DNA of 64,000 bases from Riptortus pedestris. Taxonomy: Eukaryota; Arthropoda; Insecta; Hemiptera; Alydidae. The notes below the pieces were generated by a model that was not told where the DNA came from, ran no database searches, and saw only the letters and a list, made by a program, of their open reading frames with translations. The stretch covers positions 207,482,501 to 207,546,500 of the forward strand of contig CM032228.1 in the NCBI GenBank assembly GCA_019009955.1, read 5' to 3'. Below, in pieces: positions 36,651 through 48,963 of this stretch (the first letter of the stretch is position 1; every line of letters begins with the position of its first letter). A program made the translations under genes and the position numbers.

Positions 36651-37922
36651 TACAGAACGACCAGCAAGACAATGTCAATGAAACACTAAACACCCATCCT
36701 CAGCTCGAAACAACAGTCACACGCACCATCCACTCCATCTCAACCTTACCACACAAACGGCATGCCAAGCACAACAAAGTTTATTTTAGGATATGTTTCC
36801 TTCATACAATCCCAAGAAGTGCTCCCGGAACACCATCGCTAAACACATTCCGACACTGTCCTACACACCCTGATACCCCGCAGACCATGGCAAATACATA
36901 CACTGAATCAACAACCAAACCCCTAAAAACATACCAAATAACCAACCCACCCTTTTGCCCAACAATGACACAAAATCACACATGCCGACCCCCATGTCTT
37001 GCCACACGGTTTCGCATGTAAGTGTCAACGTACTCCAAAAGGGGCCCCAAAAATTCTCGAGGACCAAGACAGAGTATCAGGAATAGTGTAACATTGTCGG
37101 GGTATGCCCAAAGCTTACCTTAGCATAACCAAATTCCAAAGTTATGAAGTGAGTCCCCTAACGTATAATATTAGTAAGTATATTCCTACCTACATCCGTG
37201 TTTCATTTCTGTGAAAGGTCGCTTCTCGCCGTACTTTCCTAAAGCGTTGAACAAAGCAGACCATGACGTATAAGGTGTTATGTGTATAATTAATGAAGAC
37301 GCTTATGCATATCTATCCCCACTTTTGGAAATTAGACTTTAGAGAGTGGTTGTTCTGACATTGAAACGAAGTGTACGTACCGGTACCCCATAATTCTCAG
37401 CATCCACAGGTGTGCGGGCTAGACATATGATAAGCTTACTTAGCCGTCTCAATTATGGGGGTTATCAAGAGTCTTTATATAAGCCAACTATTTCTTTCTT
37501 CTTGAGGGCTATCCAGCTGGTTTTCCTGGAAACTATTGAACAATAACAACTCTTTAATTCGTTCTGGGTTTCCCTTAACATCAGATATTCCTCACTTTTA
37601 ATGTAATATATGTAAACAACTGCAATGGAGAAAAGTCGAGATATAATTAAAAGAATATTCTGCTTTTCCTTTCGAGAGCAAATTGCTATAAGATATGGGG
37701 AATAAACGAGCTCGTTTCACGCAAGTAGTTTATTTTTCATTCTTTGTACGAAGAAAAGGAAGTATTGAAATCATGACATTTTTGGTTTCTAATTTCAACT
37801 GAACTATAAGTTTTGACACTCCATGAACCCATTTTGATTAGTTTCGGCAAGAAGTATGTAACTGCGGCTATCCTCAGTATGCCGAAATTTCATAAATGAT
37901 TGTTGTTTACATCTATACGTTA
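36651..37922. other. No gene recognised; left part A/C skewed
   Basis: From 36651 to about 37000 the plus strand is again A/C-rich (for example accaaataaccaacccaccc). The minus-strand frame at 36861 is Trp/Gly/Leu-rich because of this. Nothing else is supported. Confidence 0.45.
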
Positions 37923-38563
37923 GGCCAGTTGCACACACAGCGGATTTTTCCGGGCGGACAACCTACCGTTGCTTATGGTCGGATATTCTACCGCCGCTTC
38001 TGATCGGATATTTTACCGTCGCCAATAGGCAGAAAAATTTACGTCGGTCCAGCAGTTGTAGTTCTGGAACCAATTTCAGTTCAGTTGTGAAGTCCGACAT
38101 GAACCAAGAGCAGCTCATAACGTTGTTGTTATTCCGTCGCCGAATGAGAAGGCGAAGAAAAAATCGACTGTTTTGGATTCATCCAATTAATGAACGAAGA
38201 AATGAGGCTGGCGCATTCTACACATTGTTTGATGAGTTGAAGCAAGATGACAAGAAATTTTTCAACTATTTCAGGATGTCAATGACTTCCTTTGATGAAC
38301 TGCATGATCGGTTAAAAGACACCATTCAGCGCGGTTGGATGGAAACGTTCATTTGGTTACGTAGGCCACTACTTGGAAGTGACGGTAAAACTTCCGACGA
38401 CTCCAGTGGCTCCGGGCGGCTGCACAACTACCGCCGACGTTTAACTTACCGATCGTTTTTTTTTCCGTCGAGTGTGCAAGCTCCAATGTACTACAGTGGA
38501 CTACTATTGGAACGGCGGCGACGGTAAAACATCCGCTCGGAAAAATCCGCTGTGTGTGCAACC
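37923..38563 (+). mobile_element. PIF/Harbinger deletion derivative
   Basis: Terminal inverted repeats: the left end has ttgcacacacagcggatttt (from 37929) and the right end has aaaaatccgctgtgtgtgca (38541-38560), a 22-bp or longer match, with GG at the outer edge as in Harbinger elements. Flanks are tta on the left and taa on the right, close to the 3-bp TWA target duplication of the superfamily. Subterminal regions on both sides repeat accgccg/gtcggata-like and accgtcg-like motifs. Only about 640 bp long, so most of the transposase and the Myb-like gene are missing. Confidence 0.8.
38099..38527 (+). pseudogene. Truncated Harbinger transposase, N-terminal part
   Basis: From ATG at 38099 the first 78 residues match the N-terminal region of PIF/Harbinger DDE transposases: an Arg-rich block (RRRMRRRRKNR), FWIHPINERR, then FYTLFDELKQDDKKFFNYF and RMSMTSFDELHDRLKDTIQ. 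After residue 78 the frame runs into the right subterminal repeat and encodes Ser/Gly/Arg-rich filler to the stop at 38525. The DDE catalytic core is absent, so the product cannot cut DNA. An in-frame GTG lies 12 bases upstream but ATG is the natural start. The intact N-terminal frame suggests a fairly recent internal deletion. A role as DNA-binding competitor is possible but unproven. Confidence 0.75.
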
Positions 38564-39226
38564 TAAGTCTAGTTGTGCAGCTTCTATTTCAATCAAAATG
38601 GACTGAGGTTTAGGTGGTCGGAAACAAAAAGTTCCATGTTTCTTTGAACTTATTAAAAGTACAAATGATTTGCATAGGACGTTTAGGACGCAGTAAAAAG
38701 TTTTGTATGTTTAATTTAATAGGAGTACTAGGAAGTCATGTGGTACCTACATCAAACATTTTACGTTTTAAATTAATGAGCATTATTAAAGATCTAAAAG
38801 TATTATTTTTATATAATGTTTTGTCTATATTTATCAATACCTAATTTCATTTTGACGCACACTAGTTGAAAGTTATACATAAAAATCATTAGATGTTATT
38901 ACTCTTTCAAATAAACTGTTAAACAGCAATAGAATATCTCTGGAATATGCTGGATGGTAGAGGAACCAATTGATCAGGATGAAAAAAACAGTAGAGGACT
39001 TGGCCTTCTTATTGATCCTGAGCAATAGAATAGGTACCTACCAAGAGGTAGGTTCTATTGATTGATTAATATAGGCAAAATTTTAAATTTTAATTTTATT
39101 ATAAGAACATAGACAATCACACTTAAAAATCAACGAAAAAGGCCTCGTTTCTTCACAGGTATTTATTATAAGAGCCAGAGCGCTTTCGAAGCCATATGAC
39201 ATGGTAATTGATCCCTATTTTAGTTG
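38564..39226. other. No gene recognised; small hairpin at 39020
   Basis: An imperfect hairpin at about 39023-39062 (aatagaa, cctacc, loop, ggtagg, ttctatt). No exon is supported. Confidence 0.45.
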
Positions 39227-39412
39227 TTGGTCTTCAGTAGCCCTCCTCATGTCATATTAACAATAAGCTGTTATATTATGAACCTCTTTATTTGAATCCT
39301 AAATACAAAATATTGTTCTCAATGAACTTTTAAGTTTTGAGATAAATGCAAATACGTGACGCAAGTGGGAAATCTGCTTAGTTAACGCAGATCGTGACGA
39401 ACATTTGGGTTG
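39227..39412 (+). repeat. Family A right-end fragment
   Basis: Reads ctcatgtcatattaacaata, tattgttctcaatgaac, aaatgcaaatacgtgacgca and gggaaatctgcttagttaac, then a decayed hairpin (cgcagatcgtgacg). The left half is absent. Confidence 0.7.
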
Positions 39413-41124
39413 GGAGTGGAACTTCGTATGTCTACGAGTATAGACGGACTCTTTCAGCCGGATTCTTATTTATCCTACCACCACTTGTGTGGATACGTCA
39501 CAATCCAAGATTCTTTACACACCAGACTTTTCAGTAGTTCAACGTGAGGTAGTCACTTCAACGAAACCTTGTTTTGTAAACAGTCAATAAACCATGTTAT
39601 CTCCGTTTACCACCAAAGGGGACTATCAACAAGCTATGAAACAAGAAGGTTCGGTCTGACATCTTATACTGGGGGTGGTGGAAGCAGCCTGGAGGTATTA
39701 TCAAGTCCGTGGTTGAAGATTTTCTCAAAACACCTGTACCTCACTTCTCTATCTCTAGATCAATGTAGCAAGATTTATTTTTCTTTTCCTTTTCCGAGGT
39801 TTTATTGTATCATTGCAACTATCGAGAGAAGTCTCTAAAAGTCGTCCAGTTTCACATTAAAACAATAACGACATAGTTAAAATAGCGTCCCCAAAACCAA
39901 TGTACTTGAAGTAGGGTTTGTAGAGAGAAACAAACTTTTCTTCTGGGTAATTAATTCATGAGTGTACAAGCCCCCAGGGGCTGGTTCCCGAACTCATGAT
40001 TTGACCCATTTCATAACAGATGCCACCAAATTTAAAATATTTTCACTGTACTTGGAGACAGATGAAAATAAGTATTTACATTTTCCATCAAATGGCTAGT
40101 TCTTTCTCTTTAAATATACTAAAATCACTAGCCTTCTAGGATATATTTATTTTACACTTCAGTATAACACTAAATATCTCATAATTATTAAATAAGTGTA
40201 GCTTTTATCTTTTTTTCTGAAAATATGTTGATGTAGTTTTTTGCCAAAGTAAATTTATTTTTAGAGAACGTATTCATTGGTGCTTTGTGAGCTTGGTTAT
40301 CTATTTTGGGCAGTTTTATTGGTTGAGAGAATACACTGAAGAGAAAAGAGTACGCGAGAAGCGCGTTGACATTTACGATTTAGTTAAACGCTGCTTGAGT
40401 TCATCAATGGGCTTAGGTCAAGGTTTTATTCATCAATGAATTGTCTCGTGAATATCTGACATTTAGAGCTCAAAATTCGCATATTTTTTCACCTTCTTTA
40501 CGCCTTCATAGATTCAGTGTTTCAGTGGCAAGGTCTTTTTAATTCCTACTCTTTTATAAACATAATAGGAGGAAATATATTTTAATAGAAGTAATCATAC
40601 AAAAACTCACGAAATGTGGCGTGGATTTGTGCTTTCTTATGAATGATAACAACCCACTTCTCCTTTATCCTCCATTTGTGCACAAGGCTTGGAATATATA
40701 GGTCTATATTCATGTGTAACCTCACTGGAAAGCTTTCAAGTGGTTTTCCAAAATAACTGTATTCAAAATTTTACAATTCCTAAACAGGAGATACATAGAA
40801 AGACGAAGTTGCTATGTTCTGAAACCTCTCCAATGTTTTCCCAATAGGATATAGTATGGTTTAATTCTGACTTCAAATATATACCCTCTAGCAAATTTCC
40901 CTTTGCCAAAAATGTTTCAAGCCCCTATGAAATGCATGCAGTAATGCGAAATTTCGAAAAATAATATTCATGATTAAAAAACAAAAAACATTTTTATAAT
41001 TTAAGTCAGTTTTCTCCATCTTTAAAAAAAATTAGATGCAATTGTGCAAGTAAATTGTGAAAATACATTTTAACTTGTAATATGAAAAACTTATGAAACA
41101 TAATAATTTGCGAATGTTATTATT
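39413..41124. other. No gene recognised
   Basis: No supported exon or RNA gene. A GC-rich hairpin (agcccccaggggct) lies at about 39968-39982. Confidence 0.45.
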
Positions 41125-41352
41125 ATTATTTATTTATTAACGTAAACATTTTGATTCTATGATTAATTGGGACTGGCTATCTGTAGGACCCCCTGTATCA
41201 CTCTTTTCTATCCAGGTTGGAACTTTTATTGAATTTCGTTCGTCATTAAATAAATTCCTATTTCCCTATTGGGAATTGAAATCGCCACTCTAGGTTTACC
41301 ATGATTGATTAAGCCCAAGGCTTTAACTCACATGGCTAACCTGAGCCCCCTC
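41125..41352 (-). repeat. SINE type 1, minus strand, diverged
   Basis: Contains the reverse tail (aattgggactggctatctgt, cactcttttctatccagg, gttcgtcattaaataaattc) and a decayed head with a B-box relic (gggaattgaaatcgcc). Confidence 0.7.
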
Positions 41353-42435
41353 CCAAAAAAAAATATTGAATAGACATTTGTGTAAAACCGATATAAAAAT
41401 CTTCAGTTTTCCCAAAAGGTAATCAGGAAAGGCAATGTAAATCGGCATGCAAGTTACATATTTTATGTCCTTTTTTAATATAAAGCTTTAGACCCATTTG
41501 GAGAAACTGCCTTTAAACATAAGCAGACATACAAAAAATGCTAGACTGATAATAGATATTATATTATTCGTTTATTTTTTTCATATTGTACATTAGAGCA
41601 ATGAAATAAAAGCTGAGGATGACTTAGGTGTTTATTTCCTGAAGTATGTTTAATTCCCTAAGGATGAATGTTTAATTATTAAAGAACTTTGAATTAGTAG
41701 CTTTCTGATCCTCGAAGATTTGTTAAAGAAGATTTTAATATATGTTTATAGTCCACAATAAAAATGTGGTTCTGATTCAAAACGTGGCTTTTTATCATTA
41801 AAACTAATTTGTCGGGTATGATCACTTTTTTACAAGAAATTACTCTGTCATTTGGAACCATATCTAATTTATGAACACTTTTAAAGGGTGTCCAACCATT
41901 ATTGCTATGTATGGCGGTATTTATTGAACATATTTATTATTCTTATTTTTTCCTGGAGAAAAATCTTAAAGATATGTTTCTATTGAAAAAAAGGAGCATA
42001 GAGGTGCTATCAAACAAACTTAATAGCTTTTAAGCAAAAAATTGGTTCACTAAATGTATCACTTTCAAGTGATCTTAGATTGTTAGAGAAAGATATTGGC
42101 TTGAGGTAAGAGGAAGTAGGCTGTATATCACTCACTATAAGAAAAGACCTATTCAAGAAGGACAGGATTTTCTGAGCTAGCTAGGTCTTAGGGAGAAGCT
42201 ATCTGGAGGGAAAAATTCCTTACAAACCCTAATTCTCTCCTCATATTGACTCTCTTCCCACCTCTTAAATCAGAGAGGCTAAAACTTCAAAGCATTAATG
42301 TGCCTTCATTTCTTGTTATCTCTATTTGCATATTTACCATAAGGGAAGTCATATACCAGGAAACCTTCTTCAAAATTCCAAAAATGGTCTGTAGTTCATG
42401 ATAAAAATGTGAATTTGTTAAAAATATGCATGTAA
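41353..42435. other. No gene recognised
   Basis: AT-rich, nothing supported. Confidence 0.5.
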
Positions 42436-42680
42436 ATACATATGAAGGGAGGATGGAGGAAATCGAAAAGTCGAAATATTTCCGTTATTATGAGTAGAAA
42501 ATTAAAATGTTATATATCCAATCTTATTTCAAATTTATTGCTATTTCATTCTTATTCCAACAATTGCTATTTCAAGCATTTTCTCTAGCTCTAATATTTA
42601 CCAAGATATTTGGTTAATTTGAATGTTTCTGCCTTTGAACTCGAAAAACCTGTAATACGCGCTCACAATCACAACTGCTG
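42436..42680 (+). repeat. Decayed family A central fragment
   Basis: Contains tcgaaatatttccgttatta, atccaatcttatttcaaatt and atatttaccaagatatttgg, the central blocks in plus orientation. Confidence 0.5.
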
Positions 42681-43321
42681 CAGCTGAAACCCGAACTCAT
42701 TTAACAAGTGAACAGTGTATGTCATATGTTTTAACATCTGGAATCTAATAACCGATTTACTTAACATCTCCCTCCGTTTAAACTAATATTTTTGCCGAAC
42801 TAATTTCTGCATAAAAATAATACTTGTTCTAAATGCCCTCCAATCTCTTAGATTGATTATGTACGACCTAGGTAACGAGTGTTTTGCAACTACCTCAGCA
42901 GGTTCCCAACTTTTTACTTTTAATGTTTTGAGCCCATTTGTTTTTCATCCTCCTGAAAAATTGTTTCCGTCCTGCCGATGTAATAAACTTTCTTTTTTGT
43001 TGTTTATGAATCATTAATTTCTTACAGCCTAGGGGGTAATTTGAAGCCTAATATGCCTAATATACTTTGCAGTAATATCACCAGACCTGCTACTGGAGCA
43101 TTTGTATAATTTAACAAAGGAACACACCTAGCAGAACAAGCATTTGGTACTGCATCAACTTAATGGTACGTTTGCCAGCGAAACAGCCAACACCCTCAAA
43201 AACATTGTGATAACCCCTGCTAAAATCATCTTTTGTCCTTTTTTCTCCTGAGTCAACTTCATTAATACGCGGAATTAATCCATGATCTATACTACACCCT
43301 AAACCTAAAATTAATTTTGCT
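42681..43321. other. No gene recognised
   Basis: Nothing supported. Confidence 0.45.
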
Positions 43322-44053
43322 TTGCAGTCGATTATTATGAAGTTAACCTTTTTTTTCGACGGAGTATTTTATAGGCGAGGTTAATCCCTGACCTCGTCTA
43401 CTACTCGTAAAATACTCAGTCGAAAAAAAGTCCGTAACGCAGGGGCGGCGTAAACTAAGCAGATTTCCCTCGTGAAGTTTTACAATAGAGAAATCCGCCT
43501 AATAACAACAGTAGTAGTAAGGAACCTCTAAACCTATTCACGAGGGACGAATAGTTACCAAAAAGTCCCGAATATAACTCCTGCCGACCTCACAGAAGCA
43601 TACAAATGCAAATATCTCGGTTAATATTCAAGATACAGAATAAATGTATAGAACAATATTTATAGTAAATTTAATTTGCAATTAGATTGATTCTATACAA
43701 TTTTTCGATCCGACGCATAATAAAGGAGATATTTCGAATTTTCAAAACTCCCCCCCTCTAAACCCCCCCCCTCCCACTGGTCCGATTTAAGCCATTAACG
43801 AACTTGATCTTTCTTTTTACGAAAACGCTTAAATATGAAGTTTGGTAACGATCAAACAAAAATTGCGACCGCTAGAGCGTTAACAGACAAATATATATAA
43901 TTTTGAACGGACCTCATTTTCGTCATCTCCTGGGTAGGATCGATGGACATTAGAGGAAATTTTTCAAAACTCGCGTCATGAGTACGATCTCAATAGCTGA
44001 TTTCCCTTAAGGGAAATCTGCTAAAAGGTTAACTTCATAATAATCGACTGCAA
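43322..44053. repeat. Perfect 31-bp inverted repeat bracketing a family A copy
   Basis: The left arm 43322-43352 (starting ttgcagtcgattattatg) and the right arm 44023-44053 are exact reverse complements over 31 bases. Between them lie a second foldback (43349-43428) and the family A copy at 43423-44020. Together the structure could fold into a long stem with a 670-base loop. Confidence 0.85.
43423..44020 (-). repeat. Family A dispersed repeat, minus strand
   Basis: Complete ends: aaaaaaagtccgtaacgcag, hairpin, ctaagcagatttccctcg, C-rich tract, gaccgctagagcgttaacag, a very short TA run (about 43891-43898), and the perfect palindrome gatttcccttaagggaaatc at 43999-44018. The short TA run shows that the internal microsatellite is not needed for copy structure. 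Confidence 0.85.
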
Positions 44054-44522
44054 TGTAAGTGATCAAGTCTCCAAGAGAAACTCCCACAAGCAATTCTCAA
44101 GAGAAATCAGCAGGTCCTATTTCTTATGGCCAACCTGCTTCAATCAAAGGCTTGGCAGAAGTTGGTTTGCTTTTTAGAATTGATTGCTTATTTTATTGAT
44201 CCCTCTGGAAAAATGTTTACCTCGTCAAGCGTAATAAATATCTTAGTACGGGCAAGGATTTTCTTATAACCACCATTTTCTTTAGTCCAAATATTTTTCT
44301 CATTTCGTTCCTTTTCAAACAAATCTTTTAGATACAATATTTGCTGAGGAATTTTCTGTGTTTGAGTATTGACGCAAATGATTGACTGGGATAAAATTGA
44401 AAAGAAAAAGTCAGGTAAGTATGAGCAATCACATGTATACCTTCTTAGGAGGTGCAATTAACAGATTTTGATTTGTTTTAATATAATGAGTTACAAGTCA
44501 TTCATTTTAAAGTGACAATGTA

Positions 44523-44849
44523 GTAAAACATGCAATATAATTTGTTTTATTTTAGATTATTTGCCCTAGAAAAACATAATTATCAGTATTGTGTCATTAT
44601 ATTTGGAAATAAGTTCTTAAAAGTAAAGAATTATTGATCTTAGTAGTACATATGTAATTTAGGATTTTAATACTTAAATGTCCCATTCGGTATTTTTTTT
44701 AAAAAGTAATATTTTTTATAATACTTATTTTGGTTTTTTTAAGTCTCCACTGTCTTGGAAAAATGTCTTTTCTTGTCTAGCCCCTTAGTAATCAAATAAT
44801 CAAATAGAATTAGTTACAGTCGTTAATTTTTTATGGCTAAAAATAAATT
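44523..44849 (+). repeat. Left arm of 327-bp inverted repeat pair
   Basis: Starts at gtaaaacatgcaatataa and ends at gctaaaaataaatt. It is the reverse complement of 50773-51100 with only scattered differences, such as gtctccactgtcttgg against gtcaccactgtcttgg. No coding frame is shared. It is probably two copies of one dispersed repeat inserted in opposite directions. Confidence 0.85.
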
Positions 44850-46099
44850 GAAATTATATGTATTAATTAACATATATGTAATACGAGCAGCTACCCTCAA
44901 GGAAGACATTATAGAAAATGACCAATGCGCCTTAGTTTTGACATCACCACTATTTACACTTATTCGAAATTGTACCACATGTACTAAGTCTGTCTACTAC
45001 ATTCTTTTAATCTAACTTCACATGCCTTTTCGCATATAAATAAGAGTATTGCAATATATTTAACTAGTATTAATTATTCACTATTACCTTTAGTTCAGGA
45101 ACGTAGGTCCCTTCACAAATTTATATTGAATCATAGAATTGCCAATGATGTGAAATACGAAACAAATTAATATAAAATAGTCACATTTTCTATATTGAGC
45201 CAATAGGAAGACGGGTCTTTAGAATCGGAGTGAAACCAGCTTAACTCTCGGGATAAAGGCCTATATTTTTATTTAAATTGTCTCTTAAATAGCAGTAGGA
45301 AGACCCCAACACGGGCAAAGCCACAGGTGGCTTTGGAATTCGGACCGCACTTTTAGATACTGAAGTTTTTAATAAAATAAAAGGCATAATAATGCAATCA
45401 AGCACAACAGTAGCATCAGAATATTCAGAAACAAGAGACTTATTAAAATTACATAAATGAAAATAGATGAAATAGATAAATGAAAGATGAGCGAGTTCAA
45501 CAATGGGTCAATAAAACATTTTTAAAAAAGAAACATACGTCTTTGCACTTTCTTTATAATGATTATTTATGATACAGTAGATATATTTAGCAACATATTA
45601 TTTATTTATTTTTTTAAAATACTGTAAAAAAATATGAATAAGAGAACTGAAAAATTGAAATCATCTTTTTAAGATTTGTCTTAAGACAAAATTACTCAAC
45701 ATTACTTTGAAGTCATCTCGAAACTTAGTAATTGACTGCCAAGGACAAGATTCTCTCAGTTGTTTGCCCATAAACATAAATTTACAGATTTCTTCATTAT
45801 ATTTAACCATGTTATTAATAGATTTGACTACTAATTACATTAAATTTAGATTATTTAATTGTTCTGGAATGCTTTTCTCCTTCCTTTGTGAGCCCTTAAC
45901 CAAATTTCTACATTTTGATTTTCATTGTGTTTATTATCATAGTGTTTTATTTTATTTGTGTTTTCATGAAATAGTCAGGTTAGCAATTTTTAAAACATTT
46001 GTCCTCTAGAGATTTATGTTCATGCACACCCCGTCTACGCGAGCGCGGACTCACGACCAATATTAAATGTTTATAGTGGTTTATTGCCATTGTAGCTTC
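44850..46099. other. No gene recognised
   Basis: AT-rich. A 100-codon frame at 45707 is hydrophobic and Phe/Leu-rich but shows no domain or splice context. Confidence 0.4.
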
Positions 46100-47059
46100 T
46101 TAACCCTCCGACAGGCGCGTCCTAGTTAATGACACACTTGGGCGCGTTGGCTACAGGTGTAGCCATTACTTAAAAATGATTTACATAAGAAAAAAATCAA
46201 ATGTAATTAATTTTTATTATAGAACAATTTAATGTATACAATGTTTAAGCAATTATATTGATGAACAAATCGAAATCAGTTTTTATTAAAGTGAATAACA
46301 TTTTTTTTTTTTTTTAATGAAAACGCATTAATATACTTTCTATAAGCAAAAAAACGTAATGGAACTTTATTTTATTAAAACTTATTAATGGAAAATAAAA
46401 TACTATATACGAAATATAGTAAATACATATACAGCCGCTTTTATAAACAGTCTGGACAAATTTGCCACTTATGATATTTACATATATTTTTTTTAAATTT
46501 TGCACACATGTTTCTGGATGTTTCCTTTTTCTTTGTCGGTCCTTCACAGAAATTAAATCTTCATATAGTGTCTTTAGGGATTATAATGGGTTGGGTATAA
46601 TCATCTGGCAAATTCAAGAGTTCCTTCGCTCGTTGCTTCAACTTTGTTGGTAGATCTTCCACCTCAGACTCCTCACCCAATGAAACTTCTCGCAACCATT
46701 GAAAAAGAATATCTGGATCACTGGTGCGTTTCACAGAACTGTGTTGGCTCGAGGAAAAAGCCATCTTAACTTTATTTGTTATGATAACTTTGAAAAAACA
46801 ACAAAACAAAACGATAAACTGAAATTGCCAATTCTCGTAGTTGTAACACCGTTGGGCGCGTTGGCTACACCGGTAACACACTGGGAATTAAAGATCTGCT
46901 GTAAGGAGGGTCAAGGTCACTTGCATACTGACTAATAGACATATCCTGCCTAGGAAGGTATTAGTCCGCCAAAAGCTCCCAGCCCATGTATGCCCTTGCA
47001 GCGAACATTTAAACTTTGTCATGGCTACACCCGTAGCCACGCGCCTAATGGAGGGCTAA
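46100..47059 (-). mobile_element. piggyBac-type deletion derivative
   Basis: The left end is ttaaccctccgacaggcgcg (46100-46119) and the right end on the minus strand is ttagccctccattaggcgcg (47059-47040): a TTAA target site (one copy mutated to CTAA) followed by a CCCTCC inverted terminus, as expected for piggyBac. Both subterminal regions carry a ggctac...gtagcc palindrome (46146 and 47024) and tgggcgcgttggctaca (46138 and 46855). At about 960 bp it is far shorter than an autonomous element. Confidence 0.8.
46441..46764 (-). pseudogene. piggyBac transposase, N- and C-terminal ends joined
   Basis: From ATG at 46764, 67 codons encode an acidic N-terminus (SDPDILFQWLREVSLGEESE, VEDLPTKLKQRA) typical of piggyBac transposases. 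A TGA follows at 46561. In the same frame 39 more codons encode a Cys/His-rich end (FCEGPTKKKETSRNMC, KNICKYHKWQICPDCL, stop at 46441), the zinc-ribbon-like C-terminus of the family. The DDD catalytic domain between them is deleted. Two expected cysteines appear replaced (Asn and Phe), so the zinc fold is decaying too. Apart from the TGA the join keeps the frame. Confidence 0.7.
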
Positions 47060-48689
47060 GATTCGTTGAATACTTGACTTCAAGACGGGAATTTTTTGAG
47101 GGTTTAGAGGATTTCTCCTACGCGATGCTCCACAGTTAGGCCACAACTTGTCATTTGGAAGTTTCCAACTAATACATATATGTACAGCGGGGGTATATAT
47201 ATATATCAGTATCACCCACTCGATCAAAGAATTATCGAACTTTTTGGAAGGTCACTTTGGATTCATAATAGAATCATAGAAAATTTAAATCATTAAAGTT
47301 AAATTAAGATATGGATTGCTCAAGGTACCAGGTCAATTTTTCAGCACAGGGTTATAATGGATTAGTCATATTAGTCACTAGATATTTCCCTGTTAATTTA
47401 GTTTGGACTGATCTCAGTCTAAAGAGTTCTACTTCTTCTCATCTAAACTTTCTAAACTTGATGGTCAAATACGAATAATATATTTTATATAACACAATTT
47501 ATTGTCATTGTTTAATAATCAGTTGCTCATACAAACAATAAGTATGATTGATTCTATAATGAGCAGTTCGGCTTACCTATTGAAATCCTAACATAGTAAG
47601 TTACTGAGTTATAGCATTGATTTACTTGAAAATACATTATCTCAAGCTCATTGAAGATCTGCGAAAACAAAGCAAAGCCTCATACTTTTTGTGAATTTCA
47701 GCCATTCGTTTAAAATACGACTATTTCAGGTGTTTTATTAAACTTTATATGAATTTTGGCCTAATATCCCCCGGAAGGCATTGAGGCAGCCTGATTCATT
47801 TACGAGTCGATGATCTCATGTTGTATATATATATATATATATATACATACGTAAAAGAGAAATACCCATGTACTGTTGAATAAGAACATCAACAGTTCAG
47901 TTATTTATAAGTAAGATTTATTGTCTGATGTAAATTCTTTAATATTATTAGGTCGTGGGAGGAAATGAAAATTTAAAGTCGAGGTATTCCTAGAGGAGTA
48001 AAGGGTTGGCTGATTATCATACAAAGTAAGTTCTCTTCACAGAAATTAAGTCAAATACTAAAGAATGTGAGTTAATTAGTAATGCAAATAATTTTCTATT
48101 TCTTCAACTAGAATTATAAAGCAAATAAATTTCTCGTGTGAGTTAATTTGCTGCTTTGACACAAATACTAGAGGAATATGAAAATGAATGTCAACTTACG
48201 TTGTTGGGTTTCCCCTTAAATGGCGTCCTCAGAAAAATAAACCTCTTGAAATAATAATTAATAAATTGGGGGTATAATGGAAGGCATCTACGTGAACATA
48301 AAAGAGGTAGGGGTTTATTGAAAAATGTAAAAAGGTAATAGGAAATTTTGAACTTGTCTTCTTCTTTACAACCCTAATATTATTCTACGCTTCAATTCGA
48401 ACCACTTTTTTTAGGTTGGGAATTTTGGTTAGAAATATTTGTTTCCTTTCGTACCTATCAATATACTTTCCCTATTTAATTTTTCCTATATACCTGAAAT
48501 TGCTCATAGTTTATGCGATCCACAAACTTATTTATTCCTTATCTTAATCATTAGCATAGCATTAAAAAAGTATATAAACTCATATTAAGTGTAAAAATTA
48601 TTTAAAAAAATAAAGTGGAAAAAAACAAAGAACTTCTTCATAAAATCGTGGGGAAAAAATCGTCACGATACTTTATAAAGGAGTAAAAT
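47060..48689. other. No gene recognised; (TA)n at 47823
   Basis: A TA run at about 47823-47845. Otherwise AT-rich with no supported exon. Confidence 0.45.
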
Positions 48690-48963
48690 GGATCAGAGTT
48701 ATTTGCGTTTGTATTATAATCTTTCGTTCATATTTTATTACCAAAACCAGTAATAAACGTTTTTAATAAGAGTTCTTTTGGATTGCAAAATTAAATACTC
48801 GCAAGGTTCACAGTTTTTATCACTGCACAATGTATTTGGATAATCCACAATAAACTTGGTGATTATTCTTAATTACTACTCACAGTATAGACTGATAGCG
48901 TCACTGTTCTTCAGATTACACAGTCCAATAATTCACTCACGGTCACTGAAATTCACAACAAGA

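Noticed and set aside
34640..37000. Mitochondrial insertion because of strand skew
   Set aside because: No mitochondrial protein, rRNA or tRNA could be recognised in either patch; skew alone is not evidence.
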